NCBI GenBank assembly: GCA_023374025.1
Contig: SIJG01000087.1
Span: forward strand, 329,446-393,445
Direction: 5' to 3'
DNA: 64,000 nucleotides
Source: Heterodera schachtii
Taxonomy: Eukaryota; Nematoda; Chromadorea; Rhabditida; Heteroderidae
Each line of letters begins with the position of its first letter. Positions within the stretch are counted from its first letter, which is position 1. Of the stretch, positions 1 through 10,675 are shown one piece after another. The notes beneath the pieces are model-generated. The model was given only the letters and a program-made list of their open reading frames with translations. It had not been told where the DNA came from and ran no database searches. The position numbers were made by a program, and so were the translations under genes.

Positions 1-435
1 AATGGCTTGATTTATTTAAGAATAAATTAATACCCATAGAATTCCAAAAATTAATTGTGAATATTTAATCATGGACTATCCTTACACAGTGAATAATAGC
101 CTCACTGATTTCCTTTTACATTTTTCGAATTTTAAATTTATTTGGTAAGTTAAATTAATTTTCTTAAATATTTCGATTAGCTGAATCAATTTTTTTTAAA
201 TCAAAATGTTCTCATAACAATATGTGTTTTATTTTTTTTGAATTTGGTTTTAAAAAGAAAAATTCAAATTAATTAGTAAAATACATAGTTTTTAATTTAG
301 AATTAATTTATAAATTTTATATTTTGAAAATATAATCACATGGTTAGAAAAAATTACTTTTTAATGGCTTTAAAAAACATAGCAATTTAACTATTTTCGT
401 TATCCAACTAAATAAAAAATGTTTATAATTTTGAT

Positions 436-480
436 TAGAGACCGAGCCGGGCCAGCCCCGGTACAAAAGATTGTTTTTGG
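436..480 (+). mobile_element. solo end of an element, TAGAGACCG type
   Basis: A G+C-rich patch in A+T-rich DNA begins TAGAGACCG and continues with GAGCCGGGCC and CCCCGG, which can pair as a small hairpin. The 13-mer TGATTAGAGACCG (432-444) recurs exactly at 29,014-29,026, where another word-rich element starts. I infer a terminal fragment of the same transposon type. No opposite end or target duplication was found. Confidence 0.4.
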
Positions 481-792
481 ACATCTTTTATAAAATATCT
501 AAAATTAAATTCTAGTTTTGTTTAGGTATTCATTTACTTTTTTTAATTTATAATATTTAATTATTAGGTTTGCGTTCAAAAAAATGGACTATTTAGGTTT
601 AACATAAAAAGGACAATTACATTCAACTGACAAATGATCGGTCACCTACTTTTGTCATTTCGGCTAACCATGCATATTTCATTGTGATGATTAGAATATC
701 TTTTGCTAATTTTTTGTATTAATTTGGAAATTTTCAATCATATCTCATTGGATATAATTTAGAATATTATAATTAAAATTTTAATTGTTATA

Positions 793-1048
793 TGCATTAA
801 TTAATTTCAATTAATTTCTAAGCATTGTGAAATCCTGTTTATTATTATTATTATATTTAGGATGTTTACATAATTTTATTGTTTATTCTACGAATTTTTT
901 TCATTTGGTATGTAAAGTAAATCTCTTTATTTTATTTGAAACTTTTATCCCATCAAAAAAAATTCTCTATTTGAAAATCTTTATTATCACTTATTTATAT
1001 AATATCAAATTATCTTTTATCGGTGATGATTTAATTCAAATTTAAAAT
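793..1048 (+). repeat. dispersed repeat, copy 1 (pairs with 9,273-9,437)
   Basis: The start (GCATTAATTAATTTCAATTA, then TCTAAGCAT.GTGAAATCCTG) and the end (TCTTTTATCG.TGATTTAATTCAAATTT) match 9,273-9,437 in the same order and orientation, with indels between. This is direct evidence that parts of this block are old duplicates. The short ORF inside (827-1,045) is low-complexity Leu/Ile/Phe-rich and not conserved in the second copy, so it is not called. Confidence 0.5.
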
Positions 1049-1093
1049 ATCTTTTATTATTTAATTTAATTTTTCTGGTGGATAACTTTAGTT

Positions 1094-1797
1094 CAGGGTT
1101 ACCCTTTGTCCTTATTTTGAGGGTCCAAATCTTACACATTTTAAATGTCCTTATTTCATATTTTTTGGAAGAAATGTTTTTTGAAGCGAATTAATATGCA
1201 AAATCTTAATAAGATTCAGTTAAATATTGAAATTTTTCTCTCGGAGGTACACTTCCATCTAGAGCTCGGCCTGGACCTGTAACCAGACCTGGATTTTTCC
1301 TGGATCTGGATTTTTGCCGACCCTAAAAATTCTTATTCTCTTAAATCGTAAAATTTTTTCATTTTTTAAGCAAAATCATTAAGAAATCGCATTAAAAATT
1401 ACAAAAAAAATTTTCCGGCGGCGCCTATCGGCACTGCCAGACTCTCTTCCCTCACCCATACCCAAATTTTTCTTTTTTTTTGAAAAATACGCCGAAAAAA
1501 TTGTTCATGATCTTATTTTTTGATTCTGATTGCACTGAAATTTACAAATTGCTTATGTTTTCCACAAAATTGTTAAAACGATTTTCGGAAATGTATAAAT
1601 TTCTCATTTCTAAGCCGGAATTGATCATAAAAATAATTGGTGGCGAGAAATATGTTGCTAATGCTTGATTTTGTTGAATAAAAATGCGATTTAAAGTTTT
1701 GGCAGCGTGTTTTAAAAAATGTCCTTGTTTTTTACCCTAAAATCTTATTTTTGACCAACGATGTACTTATTTCGGGATATTTTCAAGGGTAACCCTG
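1094..1797. mobile_element. non-autonomous hAT-like element, 704 bp
   Basis: Perfect 13-bp inverted ends, CAGGGTTACCCTT at 1,094-1,106 and its complement at 1,785-1,797, fit the CAGGG-type termini of hAT transposons. The flanking octamers CTTTAGTT (1,086-1,093) and GTTTCGTT (1,798-1,805) match at 6 of 8 positions, consistent with an aged 8-bp target duplication. A subterminal word TGTCCTT recurs near 1,107, 1,145 and 1,718. Inside lie a second G+C-rich patch (about 1,259-1,325, CTCGGCCTGGACC and related words, possibly a nested end) and one copy of the shared hairpin core (about 1,381-1,500). No transposase is present. Confidence 0.75.
1381..1500. repeat. hairpin core, copy 1
   Basis: This carries the shared core: AAATCGCATTAAAAATTACA, then a G+C-rich near-palindrome at 1,417-1,438 (GGCGGCGCC, loop TATC, GGCACTGCC), then ACGCCGAAAAAATTG about 50 bp later. 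In this copy one base pair is G/T and one is C/A, so the stem is imperfect. It sits inside the 1,094-1,797 hAT-like element. Confidence 0.75.
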
Positions 1798-1930
1798 GTT
1801 TCGTTTATGTTGGGTAAAATTGTGAAATTTTTTAAACTTTTTAAATTAGAAGTTAAATAGTCAAAGCTATTTATAAATGACCTCGAAGAACTCAGCTTTA
1901 AAATAAAAATTTATTCATAATTTTTATTCG

Positions 1931-1970
1931 GAAGATCTATATTATTTATGGTCAAAGATTAAAGTATTAA
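1931..1970 (+). repeat. direct repeat, copy 1 (pairs with 3,106)
   Basis: GAAGATCTATATTATTTATG, followed by GTCAAAGATTAAAGTA, occurs here and again exactly at 3,106-3,141. The start-to-start spacing is 1,175 bp. Flanking sequence is only loosely similar. Confidence 0.7.
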
Positions 1971-2234
1971 AGGTCATTACAACGCCATGGCACCCTGTGA
2001 TGCCCAGAAGGAAGCGGAGTGATTATGCGATTTTAAAATATTTATAATTTACAATAATAATGCTTTTGGGAAAATATTTTTCTCCTCCAATGATCTCTGG
2101 AATTAAGAAAATAACAAATGCTAAAATTAAGAAAAAAATTGCTATGAGAAAAATGGAATTAAGAAAAAACTTTTGGCCTAAGAAATTGAGGATAGAGTCA
2201 TTCATTGGACGCGTAAACCGAATAAAGCAAAAAC

Positions 2235-2310
2235 ATTTTTTTCTTTTTCTCAAAAACGCTGGCGCCAAACGTGCCGGAGCCCAACTGAGCTACTCCGAAT
2301 ATATCATTGT
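2235..2310 (-). pseudogene. tRNA-like relic (A box)
   Basis: On the minus strand TAGCTCAGTTGGG (complement of 2,280-2,292) is a perfect match to a eukaryotic tRNA A box, followed by CTCCGGCACGTTTGGCGCC. A B box is only vaguely present (GGTTTACGCGTCC near 2,208-2,220). I infer a tRNA-derived SINE-like or tRNA pseudogene remnant. Two overlapping ORFs cross it on opposite strands (2,060-2,344 + and 2,023-2,268 -); neither resembles a known protein. Confidence 0.4.
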
Positions 2311-2587
2311 AGCTGAAAGTATATCTAGTCCAATTAATTTTTAAATTTTTCATGTAATTAATTTTTTGTTCATTAATGTGGCATTTAAATTTTGCATTTT
2401 CTGTTAATTGATAAAAAATAACTCTATTTTAATTTCATCATATATCAATTTTTCTGAATATGCATATGCTTCCTCTTGCAATTTTAGTCTTTGAATTAAA
2501 AATTTAATTATAATTAAATAATTAACATATTTATTATGATGTTTTTTGTTTGTATTCTTTGCTAATTTATTTTACCAGTGATTATTT

Positions 2588-2640
2588 GTCATTCTTGTTT
2601 GGACTTGAATGAATAGCGAATTGCTGTGCAACGAAGCTTT
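2588..2640 (+). other. variable cassette P1
   Basis: Anchor ATTCTTG (2,591-2,597) is followed by about 40 nt of ordinary base composition (TTTGGACTTGAATGAATAGC, then GAATTGCTGTGCAACGAAGC) in A+T-rich surroundings. The anchor and position match the other cassettes; the insert is not shared with any of them. Confidence 0.45.
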
Positions 2641-3105
2641 ATTATTCAGTATAACAATTCGATTTCTGTTCACTTATAATAATTATAAATTTTTGCCTAA
2701 ATTTTCACTTAAACATTAATTCAATTATTTGATTACAGTTATTTTATTTTGGTAACTAAAATTAATATTTATTGTAAATATTTTTAAACATTTTTTTCTC
2801 AATGAAATAAATCTGACAATTTAAATTTTAGTTACCATTGTGAGTTGGATTATCACTACATTTATTTAATCCTTTGTATCGGTATTTGTTTTCGGATTTT
2901 GTAATTTTAGACAGATTTTTTTAAAATAATTCTTCTATCATTTTAAAATAGATAAAGATATTTGGGCTGTTTCGAAGAAAGGGTTTGAGTTATAAATTGA
3001 TAAAAATGCGAAATTTTGATTAAAATAAATTGCAGTGAGAATTTATTATTATAAATTTAATGTTATAAATTAATAACATTTTTATAATAAATTTTTTTTT
3101 ATTCT

Positions 3106-3141
3106 GAAGATCTATATTATTTATGGTCAAAGATTAAAGTA
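3106..3141 (+). repeat. direct repeat, copy 2 (pairs with 1,931)
   Basis: Exact second copy of the 36-bp sequence starting GAAGATCTATATTATTTATG at 1,931. It lies in the T-rich block with no flanking terminal repeats. Confidence 0.7.
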
Positions 3142-3896
3142 AAATTAAAATTTATTTTTCTCTTTTCGATATGCGACGATGCGATTTAATTACTATCAAT
3201 CCCTTAATTTAAATTATAAATAAATTTTCTAATGATATAGAAATAGATAAATCTGACTACGAAATTATTGTTTATTAGAAAAAAATTTGAGGGACAAAGT
3301 CAGCAATATTTTGAAACTTAAATTTTACAATATTTGTTTCAGTTTTTGTATTTTTACTTTTTTAAATTCATAATGCTGACATTAAATGATACCATTCAAT
3401 GAATTTCGAATTAAAATAATAAAAATATCCATTGATTAAATAATTAAGTATAATAAGTCAATTTTTTATTATATTAAATGATAATTCTAAAATACTTCTT
3501 CTATGATTTTAATATAGATAAAAGAATAAAACATTTACATACAAAAAAATAAGCCATATTATTAAGAATAAATAAATAAAGATTTAAACTAAACAGATAT
3601 TTATTTATATTCTGTGATTTCTCAACTATATTTTAAAGCTTACGTATATAATTATTTTTAATTTTCCAACAATAAATTTTAATTAATTGTTTATATTTCT
3701 TCATAAAGATTACTTATTATTTAAATTATTGTTGTCTTTTTTCTGTGGAACTTTTGAAACATTGCTAATGTTTAAGATCCAATGATTTTGAGAATCTCGT
3801 TATGTTAAACCTTTTAACTTTTTAATATTTTATTATTAGGGCCCGTAAATATTATTTTTAAGTGGGAAATATGTACTAAAAGCGCGACTTATTGAA

Positions 3897-4283
3897 TTTT
3901 ATGAAAAATGGAATTTATTTCATTTTATTTTTAATATTGTATATTTTTAGTGTTTTTTGATTATGATAATAATTATTATTTTTTGGTTTGAAAAAATCAA
4001 AATTTTTTTTATAAATCATAAATAACAAATCTTTTTTAATCTTTTGCTTAAATTAATAAAATACGAATTATTTTACTATGCATTCATTTTTGTATAAAAA
4101 ATGGAATTTATTTCATTTTTTTTTTAAATTATGTATTTTTCTTGTTTTAACTATGATAATAAATTATTATTTTTGGTTTGAAAAATCAAATTTTAATAAA
4201 TAATAAAAAATTTAAATCTTTTTTTAATCTTTTGTTTAAATTAATAAAATATGTACGAATTATTTTTATCTTTGCTTTATATT
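3897..4283 (+). repeat. 193-bp tandem duplication, two diverged copies
   Basis: AAAAATGGAATTTATTTCAT begins copies at 3,904 and 4,097 (period 193). Each is followed in the same order by TATGATAATAA, TTTTTGGTTTGAAAAA, TTTTAATCTTTTG and TTAATAAAATA. The copies differ by small indels in A/T runs. Confidence 0.75.
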
Positions 4284-4497
4284 TAGACTTTAAATTTAAC
4301 TTAAAATATAGTAAATCTTTATTTTGATTCTATCTTATATTATTTTTTATTCAACAAAAAATAATTTATATATGATGTTTAATAAAAATATGATCATAAT
4401 TGTAAGGCAGTCTTAAAAATTGTAATTCTTGAATTGATTTTTATAAAAATTAAAACTGAAAATTAAGAATGAATTCGAGAAGATCGTTTTTCAAATT

Positions 4498-4535
4498 TTA
4501 TCTATCATTGCTGCGAAGCGGTCACACCAGGAAAA
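4498..4535 (+). other. possible variable cassette
   Basis: TTTATCTATCATTGCTGCGA followed by AGCGGTCACACCAGG is an island of ordinary composition. The leading TTTATCTATCATT resembles the extended anchor TTTATCTATTATTCTTG at 8,393 and 10,411, but the TTCTTG part is missing. Similar G+C islands without a clear anchor lie at 5,521-5,557 (TGTCGTC..GATCGCCG) and 6,463-6,508 (GACAGATACGTGCTGGGTCG). Confidence 0.3.
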
Positions 4536-5744
4536 AAATCTGAAATTTTAATTGAAATTTTTTAAATAATTTCAAAAGTTTACTTGGCGAATTTAATTTA
4601 GTCAATTTAACCTTGTACACGTTACCATTTTACATGACTTTAACATATCAATAATTATTTATTATTTTTGTTACTGGTAAATTATAATTTTTCATATTTT
4701 TTGTTTGAAAATTGATTAATAAAGAAATTTTATATTCAGAAATAAATTATGTTATTAGTATGATATTTTACTTTGATTAACTTTAAAAAAAATAAAATAT
4801 TTTTTTTAATTTCATTTCTTTTTTTAATATATAATATTTAATTATAGAATATTTTCATTATATCATTGATTATCAGGGCTTCTTTTTTTATGTAAGAAAA
4901 ATCGCGAAATATGTAAATAAAATATGTATAAAAATGCTCTCGCATTTTTAAAATGTATTTATTTTGGATGAATTTTTAAAATAAACAATTGGATAAATTA
5001 AACCAAAAATTTTTTATGTTATTTTACAATTTACAAACAAAATATTTCAAATATTTGTATTTTTAGCCTCCTCCCATTTCGCCAAAATTCACCAAAAATC
5101 ATAAAAAACGCCAAAAAGCCCGAAAAAATGGAAAAAAAGTCCTCAAAAATTAAGCAAAAGTGAAAATTTTATTTTAAAAATTTATAGAATAACTTTTTAT
5201 AAATAGAGATCAGTTTTAGGCTCTTAATTCATTTCTTTTTATAAACAAGTTGAATGTTGCTTTCTAATTTCGTTAATACAAAATATGTAATTTACTTTAT
5301 CGTGTTTGTTTTCTCTTATGGAATTGAATTCCAAATTTCATGGTAACAATAACAACGTTCACTTCTTTATCATCATTTTTAAAAACAAAGTGATTTATTT
5401 TATTTTAGTAATTTATTTTCCTATATTTAAAATATAAATAACTATTAAATTAGATTAAAATTCTATATTCATTCCTCAAATTAATATATTTTTTAATTAA
5501 ACAATTTTTTGCATCTTATTGTCTGTCGTCTTTGATCGCCGTAAAACCAAGGCAATCTTTTATTTAATTTTTATAAAAAGATTTTGATTAATTAACTTTT
5601 TCATTGATAATATTTTGCTTTATTGATTTCTGTTCATTTATAATTATTTTTAAATTTTATTATATTTTTACTTCTTTAAATATTAAATTTACTTTTATAA
5701 AATGTCAAAAAAAAGACTAATTTCAACGCAAAATTTGGCATCAA

Positions 5745-5810
5745 TTATTCTTGTGTATTTGATGTAGAAATAACTTAAGGACGGACCACACTTGGTCGTT
5801 GAATTTTTGT
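5745..5810 (+). other. variable cassette P2
   Basis: Anchor ATTCTTGTG (5,747-5,755), an insert ending AAGGACGGACCACAC, and the downstream anchor TTGGTCGTTGAATTTTTG (5,792-5,809). Both conserved flanks are present, making this one of the better-formed members of the family. Confidence 0.5.
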
Positions 5811-6636
5811 TTTTTGTGTATTTATGAGGATAATTATTAATTTTAATTATGATTATAAATATTTATTATTAGATTGCTCATATTTAATTAATTAGACCTT
5901 CATAATTTGTTTGAGAATTGTTTCTCTTTAATTTATTTTACTTTTTTTTAACTTTATTTTTCAAATTCAAGGTTTTGATATTCAAATTAGAGAGTTAATA
6001 AATTTTATTAGTTGACTTATTTATCATGGTTTTCGCTTAACTTTTTTCATCATCATTTTATGTAAAACCAATTTTTTCAGAACATTTTCTTATACTTTTA
6101 TATTATCTGTTATAAAGAAATAAGTATCCTTAAAAAAGCTTTCTATTCGGGTTCATTGAATTTGTGTTTTATATTGTAATGAATTTTTTGTATATTAAAT
6201 TATCAAAACTTTTTATATTTTGATAAAATTATTTAAAGTGTAAAAACGATATGATAAAATACGAATTTATTTTTATTTTTTTAGGACAATAAATTAAATG
6301 AAAATAATCAATCAATAAAAGTTAATTCTTTAAGGTAGCCAAAGTCATATCAGATATAATGACAAAATTAATTAGGAGATATTAATTAAAGATTTATTAA
6401 TTGTATTCTAATATTAAAAATAACATATTCAATTCAATTAAATGATCAATATAATTTTATCCTTAGGACAGATACGTGCTGGGTCGTTCAGAAATGCTTG
6501 TCGATGAATAATTTTTTTGAGTATGACAAATAGTCGACCATTTATTGTGAAGATTTTTGACTTTATTTCGTGTTTTCATTAAGGTAAAAGCATACATTTA
6601 AATTTATTATTTTGAAAAAATAATTGTTGAATTTTT

Positions 6637-6763
6637 CAGGACCCGGTTGGACCCGATACCCGGACCCAGACCCGGTTGAAAAACTTGGACCCGGCCGGCT
6701 TTTCTGGACCCGACAATACCCGGACACTATTTTTGCCCAAATACCCGGACCCGCCCAACCCTA
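6637..6763. mobile_element. short word-rich element, ACCCGGA type
   Basis: About 127 bp of iterated ACCCGG/GGACCC words runs from CAGGACCCGG to GCCCAACCCTA. The right end, read inward, is TAGGGTTGGGCGGGTCC, very close to the terminus of the 26.2 kb hAT-like element. The left end CAGGACCCGG is only weakly similar, and no 8-bp target duplication is visible (GAATTTTT versus GTAAAAAC). It may be two fused subterminal regions after an internal deletion. Confidence 0.5.
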
Positions 6764-7063
6764 GTAAAAACTGCCAATATGGGCGCTTCGTAAAACTATA
6801 TCATACGATAGCTTTTTGATTGCTTTATTACCATTGAAAATTTCCGAATATTTCATTAATGTTTCAGAAAGTTATGTCAATTTTTTAACATTTTTGGCCA
6901 GAACTTTCTGAAAACTCAATGAAAATTTCTGAAATTTTTTAGGCTAATAGTGCAAGCCAACAGCTATCGTAGGTACCAAGAATTTTTTATTGGTTATGTT
7001 TAAGAAAAGTTATGACGGGTTTTTCTCAAAAAATCAAAATTTGGCAGTTTTACGAAACGATTT
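6764..7063. repeat. imperfect 280-bp palindrome
   Basis: CGCTTCGTAAAACT at 6,784-6,797 pairs with AGTTTTACGAAACG near 7,046-7,059, ACGATAGC near 6,807 pairs with GCTATCGT near 6,963, and AAAACTGCCAA (6,767) faces TTGGCAGTTTT (7,041). The centre contains TTTCAGAAAGT and ACTTTCTGAAA in opposition. The structure abuts the ACCCGGA element. It is probably a foldback or MITE-type element, but no target duplication was seen. Confidence 0.5.
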
Positions 7064-8022
7064 AGCACCGGACGGATACATTATTATAAATGACAAATAA
7101 AAATTAAAAAATATTCTTTTAAAAATAACTATTCAATTTATTTAATTAAATTTAAGAATACACCACGACTTCTTTGTTCAGGCTTTTATAAATCAATTTT
7201 TCTAATCTCTTTTATATATCTATGTTATTAATTTTTCCAACAGATTTGGCGTTCGATGGCAAGAATTTTGGTTTAAAATTGCCGAATGATTTTTATTAAA
7301 ATATTTGTTCTATTTCAGAGTATTTTATTATGCTGAAAACTCTTTGGCCTCGTATTGTTAAACATGTTTGTTTATTTCATTTTTTCTAAATTAATTGTTT
7401 TATTTTAATAAGTTTAATTTATTTACTTTTTAATGAATTTTAAAATATTCAATTTGTTTCGAATAGTCATTTAGCATATCACTTCATTTTTTTATTTATA
7501 TTCATAATATTTTTAAGTTTTAATTCATTATGGATTTTTTCTTCAATTATTACTTTATCAACAAATATAATTTCACTTTTAAAATTTATTTTGCCCAGAG
7601 ATTTGGTTTCTTTAAATATGTTTTTTTGTGTATATTTAATAATTGTTGTTTTTTTTTCTTTCTGTACAATATTTTTAATTTTATTGTTTTAATAATATAA
7701 TAATGAAATTAAACATAATGTATTTATTAATCTGTGTACAATTTTTACAACTTTTTTTGTGTATTGAAAAGAGATTGGGCAATTAAAAATTAGAAATTAT
7801 TTAAGCTTCATTTAATTTTGAAGAGATATTCTTTGAAAAATAGCCAAAAAACATAAAAAAAACTCCAAAAAGCACGAAAAAAGTCACCTTAAGAAACCTC
7901 GCCAGATTTTATTATAATTTTTAAGTCTTGCACAGAATTCCCAATAATTAATTGAACAATAAAGTTTTGTTTTTAGAGTTTTTATCAAAAATATTTTTAA
8001 TATACTTCTTTTAATTAATTTT

Positions 8023-8251
8023 GCGCGGGTACAGGTCATCCACAGACATTCATTCATACACGGACCACTCATCCACAAAAAGAAATTTTCAAATATTTTC
8101 CGATTTGGATTAAGGTTGTAAATTTGAAATTTAATATTTTAAAATTTCTTTTTGTGGATGAGTTGTCCGTGTATGAGTTGGCTTGTGGATACGTTGTCTG
8201 TGGATGAGTGATCCGTGGATGAGATGTTTGTTGATGACCTGTATTGACCCC
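8023..8251. mobile_element. foldback element, GTGGATGAG words
   Basis: The left arm (ACAGGTCATCCACAGACATT, then CACGGACCACTCATCCAC and AAAAAGAAATTTT) is the complement of the right arm (AAAATTTCTTTTTGTGGATG ... TGATGACCTGT). The right arm has about 40 extra bases of GTGGATGAG-type words. TTAATTTT occurs immediately outside both ends (8,015-8,022 and 8,252-8,259), a possible 8-bp target duplication, though such A/T octamers are common here. The outermost bases, GCGCGGGT and complement GGGGTCAAT, are weakly similar. Confidence 0.6.
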
Positions 8252-8390
8252 TTAATTTTTAAAATTTTTAGGATGAAATAATTCAATAATTATTTGTTTA
8301 TATAGATACAATAAATTTCAAATTTTTCAAATAATATATTTTATTTTATTTTATTTTAGTAAAAAGCCGAATTATTTTATTTTGTTAGAT

Positions 8391-8470
8391 GATTTATCTA
8401 TTATTCTTGTGGTCTATCGTTCATATGTGTTCGGATGTCTTGAATTGGTCGTTTAACTTTTGATTTATTA
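8391..8470 (+). other. variable cassette P3
   Basis: Extended anchor GATTTATCTATTATTCTTGT (8,391-8,410), a 34-nt insert (GGTCTATCGTTCATATGTGT, then TCGGATGTCTTGAA), and downstream anchor TTGGTCGTTTAACTTTTGAT (8,445-8,464). The 10.4 kb cassette shares both anchors but none of the insert. Confidence 0.6.
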
Positions 8471-8890
8471 TATTATTTAATTGTTTAATTTTATTATAAA
8501 TGAAAATATTTTACTTTTGAAAATATAAACATTATTCATAAGTTGTTCATATTTTTGTTGTTAAGACCACAGTCTATGAATTTTATAAGGTATTTAACCT
8601 CTAGCCTTCAAAAAAGAAATTTTCAATAAATTTTTTACTGCATGTCTTTTATTTTTTAACCTTTGAGGTTTACAAAACTTACTGATTTTAATTATCTTAT
8701 TCTTTCATTTTTGGTCATTTCATTTTTGTTTTTTTACATCATAATAACAGAGTGTTGTTCCTTGCGTAGACGCACTTTGAGATGAAAATTAAGAATTTCC
8801 TTTTTTAATTAATTTTTTGTGTCGTAATATTTGATACTATATCATAAATTTTGAATATAATTAATTTTATGACATAATTCTGTTTTGTCA

Positions 8891-8960
8891 GATTGATAAT
8901 TTCAATAAACCTGTCAAACTGAGGCCCCAGGTTTTGAGGTGGCGGTGGATTATGCATTTT
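8891..8960 (+). repeat. dispersed repeat, copy 1 (pairs with 49,646)
   Basis: GATTGATAATTTCAATAAAC, CTGTCAAACTGA, then GTTTTGAGGTGGCGGTGGAT and TATGCAT match 49,646-49,712 in order and orientation, differing by substitutions. The middle (GGCCCCAG versus TGGCACTA) is the most variable part. Confidence 0.65.
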
Positions 8961-9272
8961 TTTAATCTATAGTTTATATTTATTTTTTATGCTCATGTAA
9001 TAAAGTTTCACAATATTTCGCTGTTCTAAATAGAATAAATATATATATTCATTAATAAAGTTTATTATATTGGAAATTAAATAATTGGTCTCAAATAAGA
9101 ATGGGCAAAAATTGTCTGAAAATATTAAGAGGGAATATTTTATAATTTTTGATAAAAAAAAACCTTAATTGAGTAGTGAATTTTTTTTTATTAATTTTAA
9201 ACTAATAAATATCCATTGTAGCATTCGTTTTTGGGTTCACTGGCTTATGGTTTTATTTTGTTTTGTAGTTTG

Positions 9273-9437
9273 TGCATTATAATTAATTCAATTAATTCTA
9301 AGCGTATGTGAAATTCTATTTTATTATTTTATATATAAAATTTTACAAATAATTTATTATTATTATAATTTACTTAATCCTTCAGAATCACTATCAATTT
9401 TCTTTTTATCGATAAGATTTAGTTCAAATTTGAAAGA
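9273..9437 (+). repeat. dispersed repeat, copy 2 (pairs with 793-1,048)
   Basis: GCATTATAATTAATTCAATT, then TCTAAGCGTATGTGAAATTC at the start and CTTTTTATCGATAAGATTTA, then GTTCAAATTT at the end, correspond to the copy near the window start. It is shorter by about 90 bp. Confidence 0.5.
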
Positions 9438-10409
9438 ATGACTATAATTATTAATTAAATTTTCTTTAAAATATTATATTTTATTTTGATTTTTATTGTG
9501 CAAAATTTATTATTTTGTTATCTTTTTATCTTAGAAATTTAAAGTATTTTGGCTGTATAAAACCAAAATTCATTATTTTTTTACTAACTAAATAAGAATA
9601 TTTCTTTGATATAAAAATTAATTTATTATTTTAAAAGTTCATTAATATTTTTGTTTTGAAAATGTCTGATTGCTGAACTTATGCTAATTATTAATATATA
9701 ATTGAAATTTGTTTAGTTTTATTGAAAATGAAATTAAATTAAACAGAAGTAATATTTAATTCTTTATGCTTAATATACATATTAATATATAATTTAGAAC
9801 TTTTTTAATACAAAATTAAAATGATAAAATCGCTAGGGAAGCTTAAAAGGTTTTTTGGACATTGATCAGTAACAAAATTTTATCACAAAACAAATTTTAG
9901 ACAAAGTTATTCAGTACTAGTCCAATAAAATCTATAATCTTTCTATCATTAAATATTATTTTTGGTATTGTTAAACATTAATATCTGAAAAGAAATAATT
10001 TTTTAATTATGACAATTATTCTAAATTATTGGCGAAATTGGTTTTCCTAGAAAGCTTCACAAATGGCATATATTTTTTAAGATGAATTGCTGATTATCTA
10101 GTAAATTAAAATTAATATTTGATATTTTAATATTGAAATATTAATAAATGTAATATTCATTAAGTTATTCATTAAGTTGTTCTATATTTTTTAAATATAA
10201 CAATTTTGTTTTGAGAATTTTCTTCAAAAACGGTTTTTTAATATTATTTTTTAAATTTATTTTTGAGAATTATAGGCATAAAATAATTTCATAATTTAAT
10301 TTGGTTGGTATAATCAAAAGAGATTTCAAATTTTTTGAAAGTAATAAAATAAAATTATTTTATTTTATTTATTTTTTGTAATCTATCGCCTTATTTCTTT
10401 TGATTAAAT

Positions 10410-10494
10410 CATTTATCTATTATTCTTGTTGGATCCCAGTGAACAGGTGCCAGGCGGTGCAGCGGTCGCATTTGATAGTTGAACTTTTGACTTA
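10410..10494 (+). other. variable cassette P4
   Basis: Anchor CATTTATCTATTATTCTTGT (10,410-10,429), insert of about 45 nt (TGGATCCCAGTGAACAGGTG, then CCAGGCGGTGCAGCGGTCGC), downstream anchor TAGTTGAACTTTTGACTTA (10,476-10,494). It has the most G+C-rich insert seen in the family. Confidence 0.6.
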
Positions 10495-10651
10495 ATGTAT
10501 GTATTTATGTTGGTAATATTTATTTTCATTATTCTTTATGTTGTTCTTTTTTTTTTTTAAATTTCAACAAATTTCTTTTTTCATTATGGTTTATTTATTA
10601 TGCTTTGAGACATGAATTTACTTTTTATGAGGTATACGGTTTCAATAGTCG

Positions 10652-10675
10652 AGGCACCGCCGGGGAAATTTTTTA
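10652..10675 (-). repeat. degenerate hairpin-core remnant
   Basis: GGCACCGCCGGGGAAATTTTT resembles the distal half of the shared core read on the minus strand (compare 25,690-25,712). The other stem arm is missing. A second weak remnant, GGCGGCGCCCACCACTGG, sits at 12,840-12,857. Confidence 0.35.

Noticed and set aside
437..1325. One element spanning TAGAGACCG (436) to TAGAGCTCGG (1,259)
   Set aside because: The two TAGAG starts read in the same direction rather than inverted, and the 1,094-1,797 element cuts across the interval.
2023..2344. Overlapping ORFs on both strands of 81 and 94 codons
   Set aside because: The antiparallel overlap, Lys/Phe/Ile-dominated composition and a tRNA-like relic underneath make chance ORFs far more likely than a gene.
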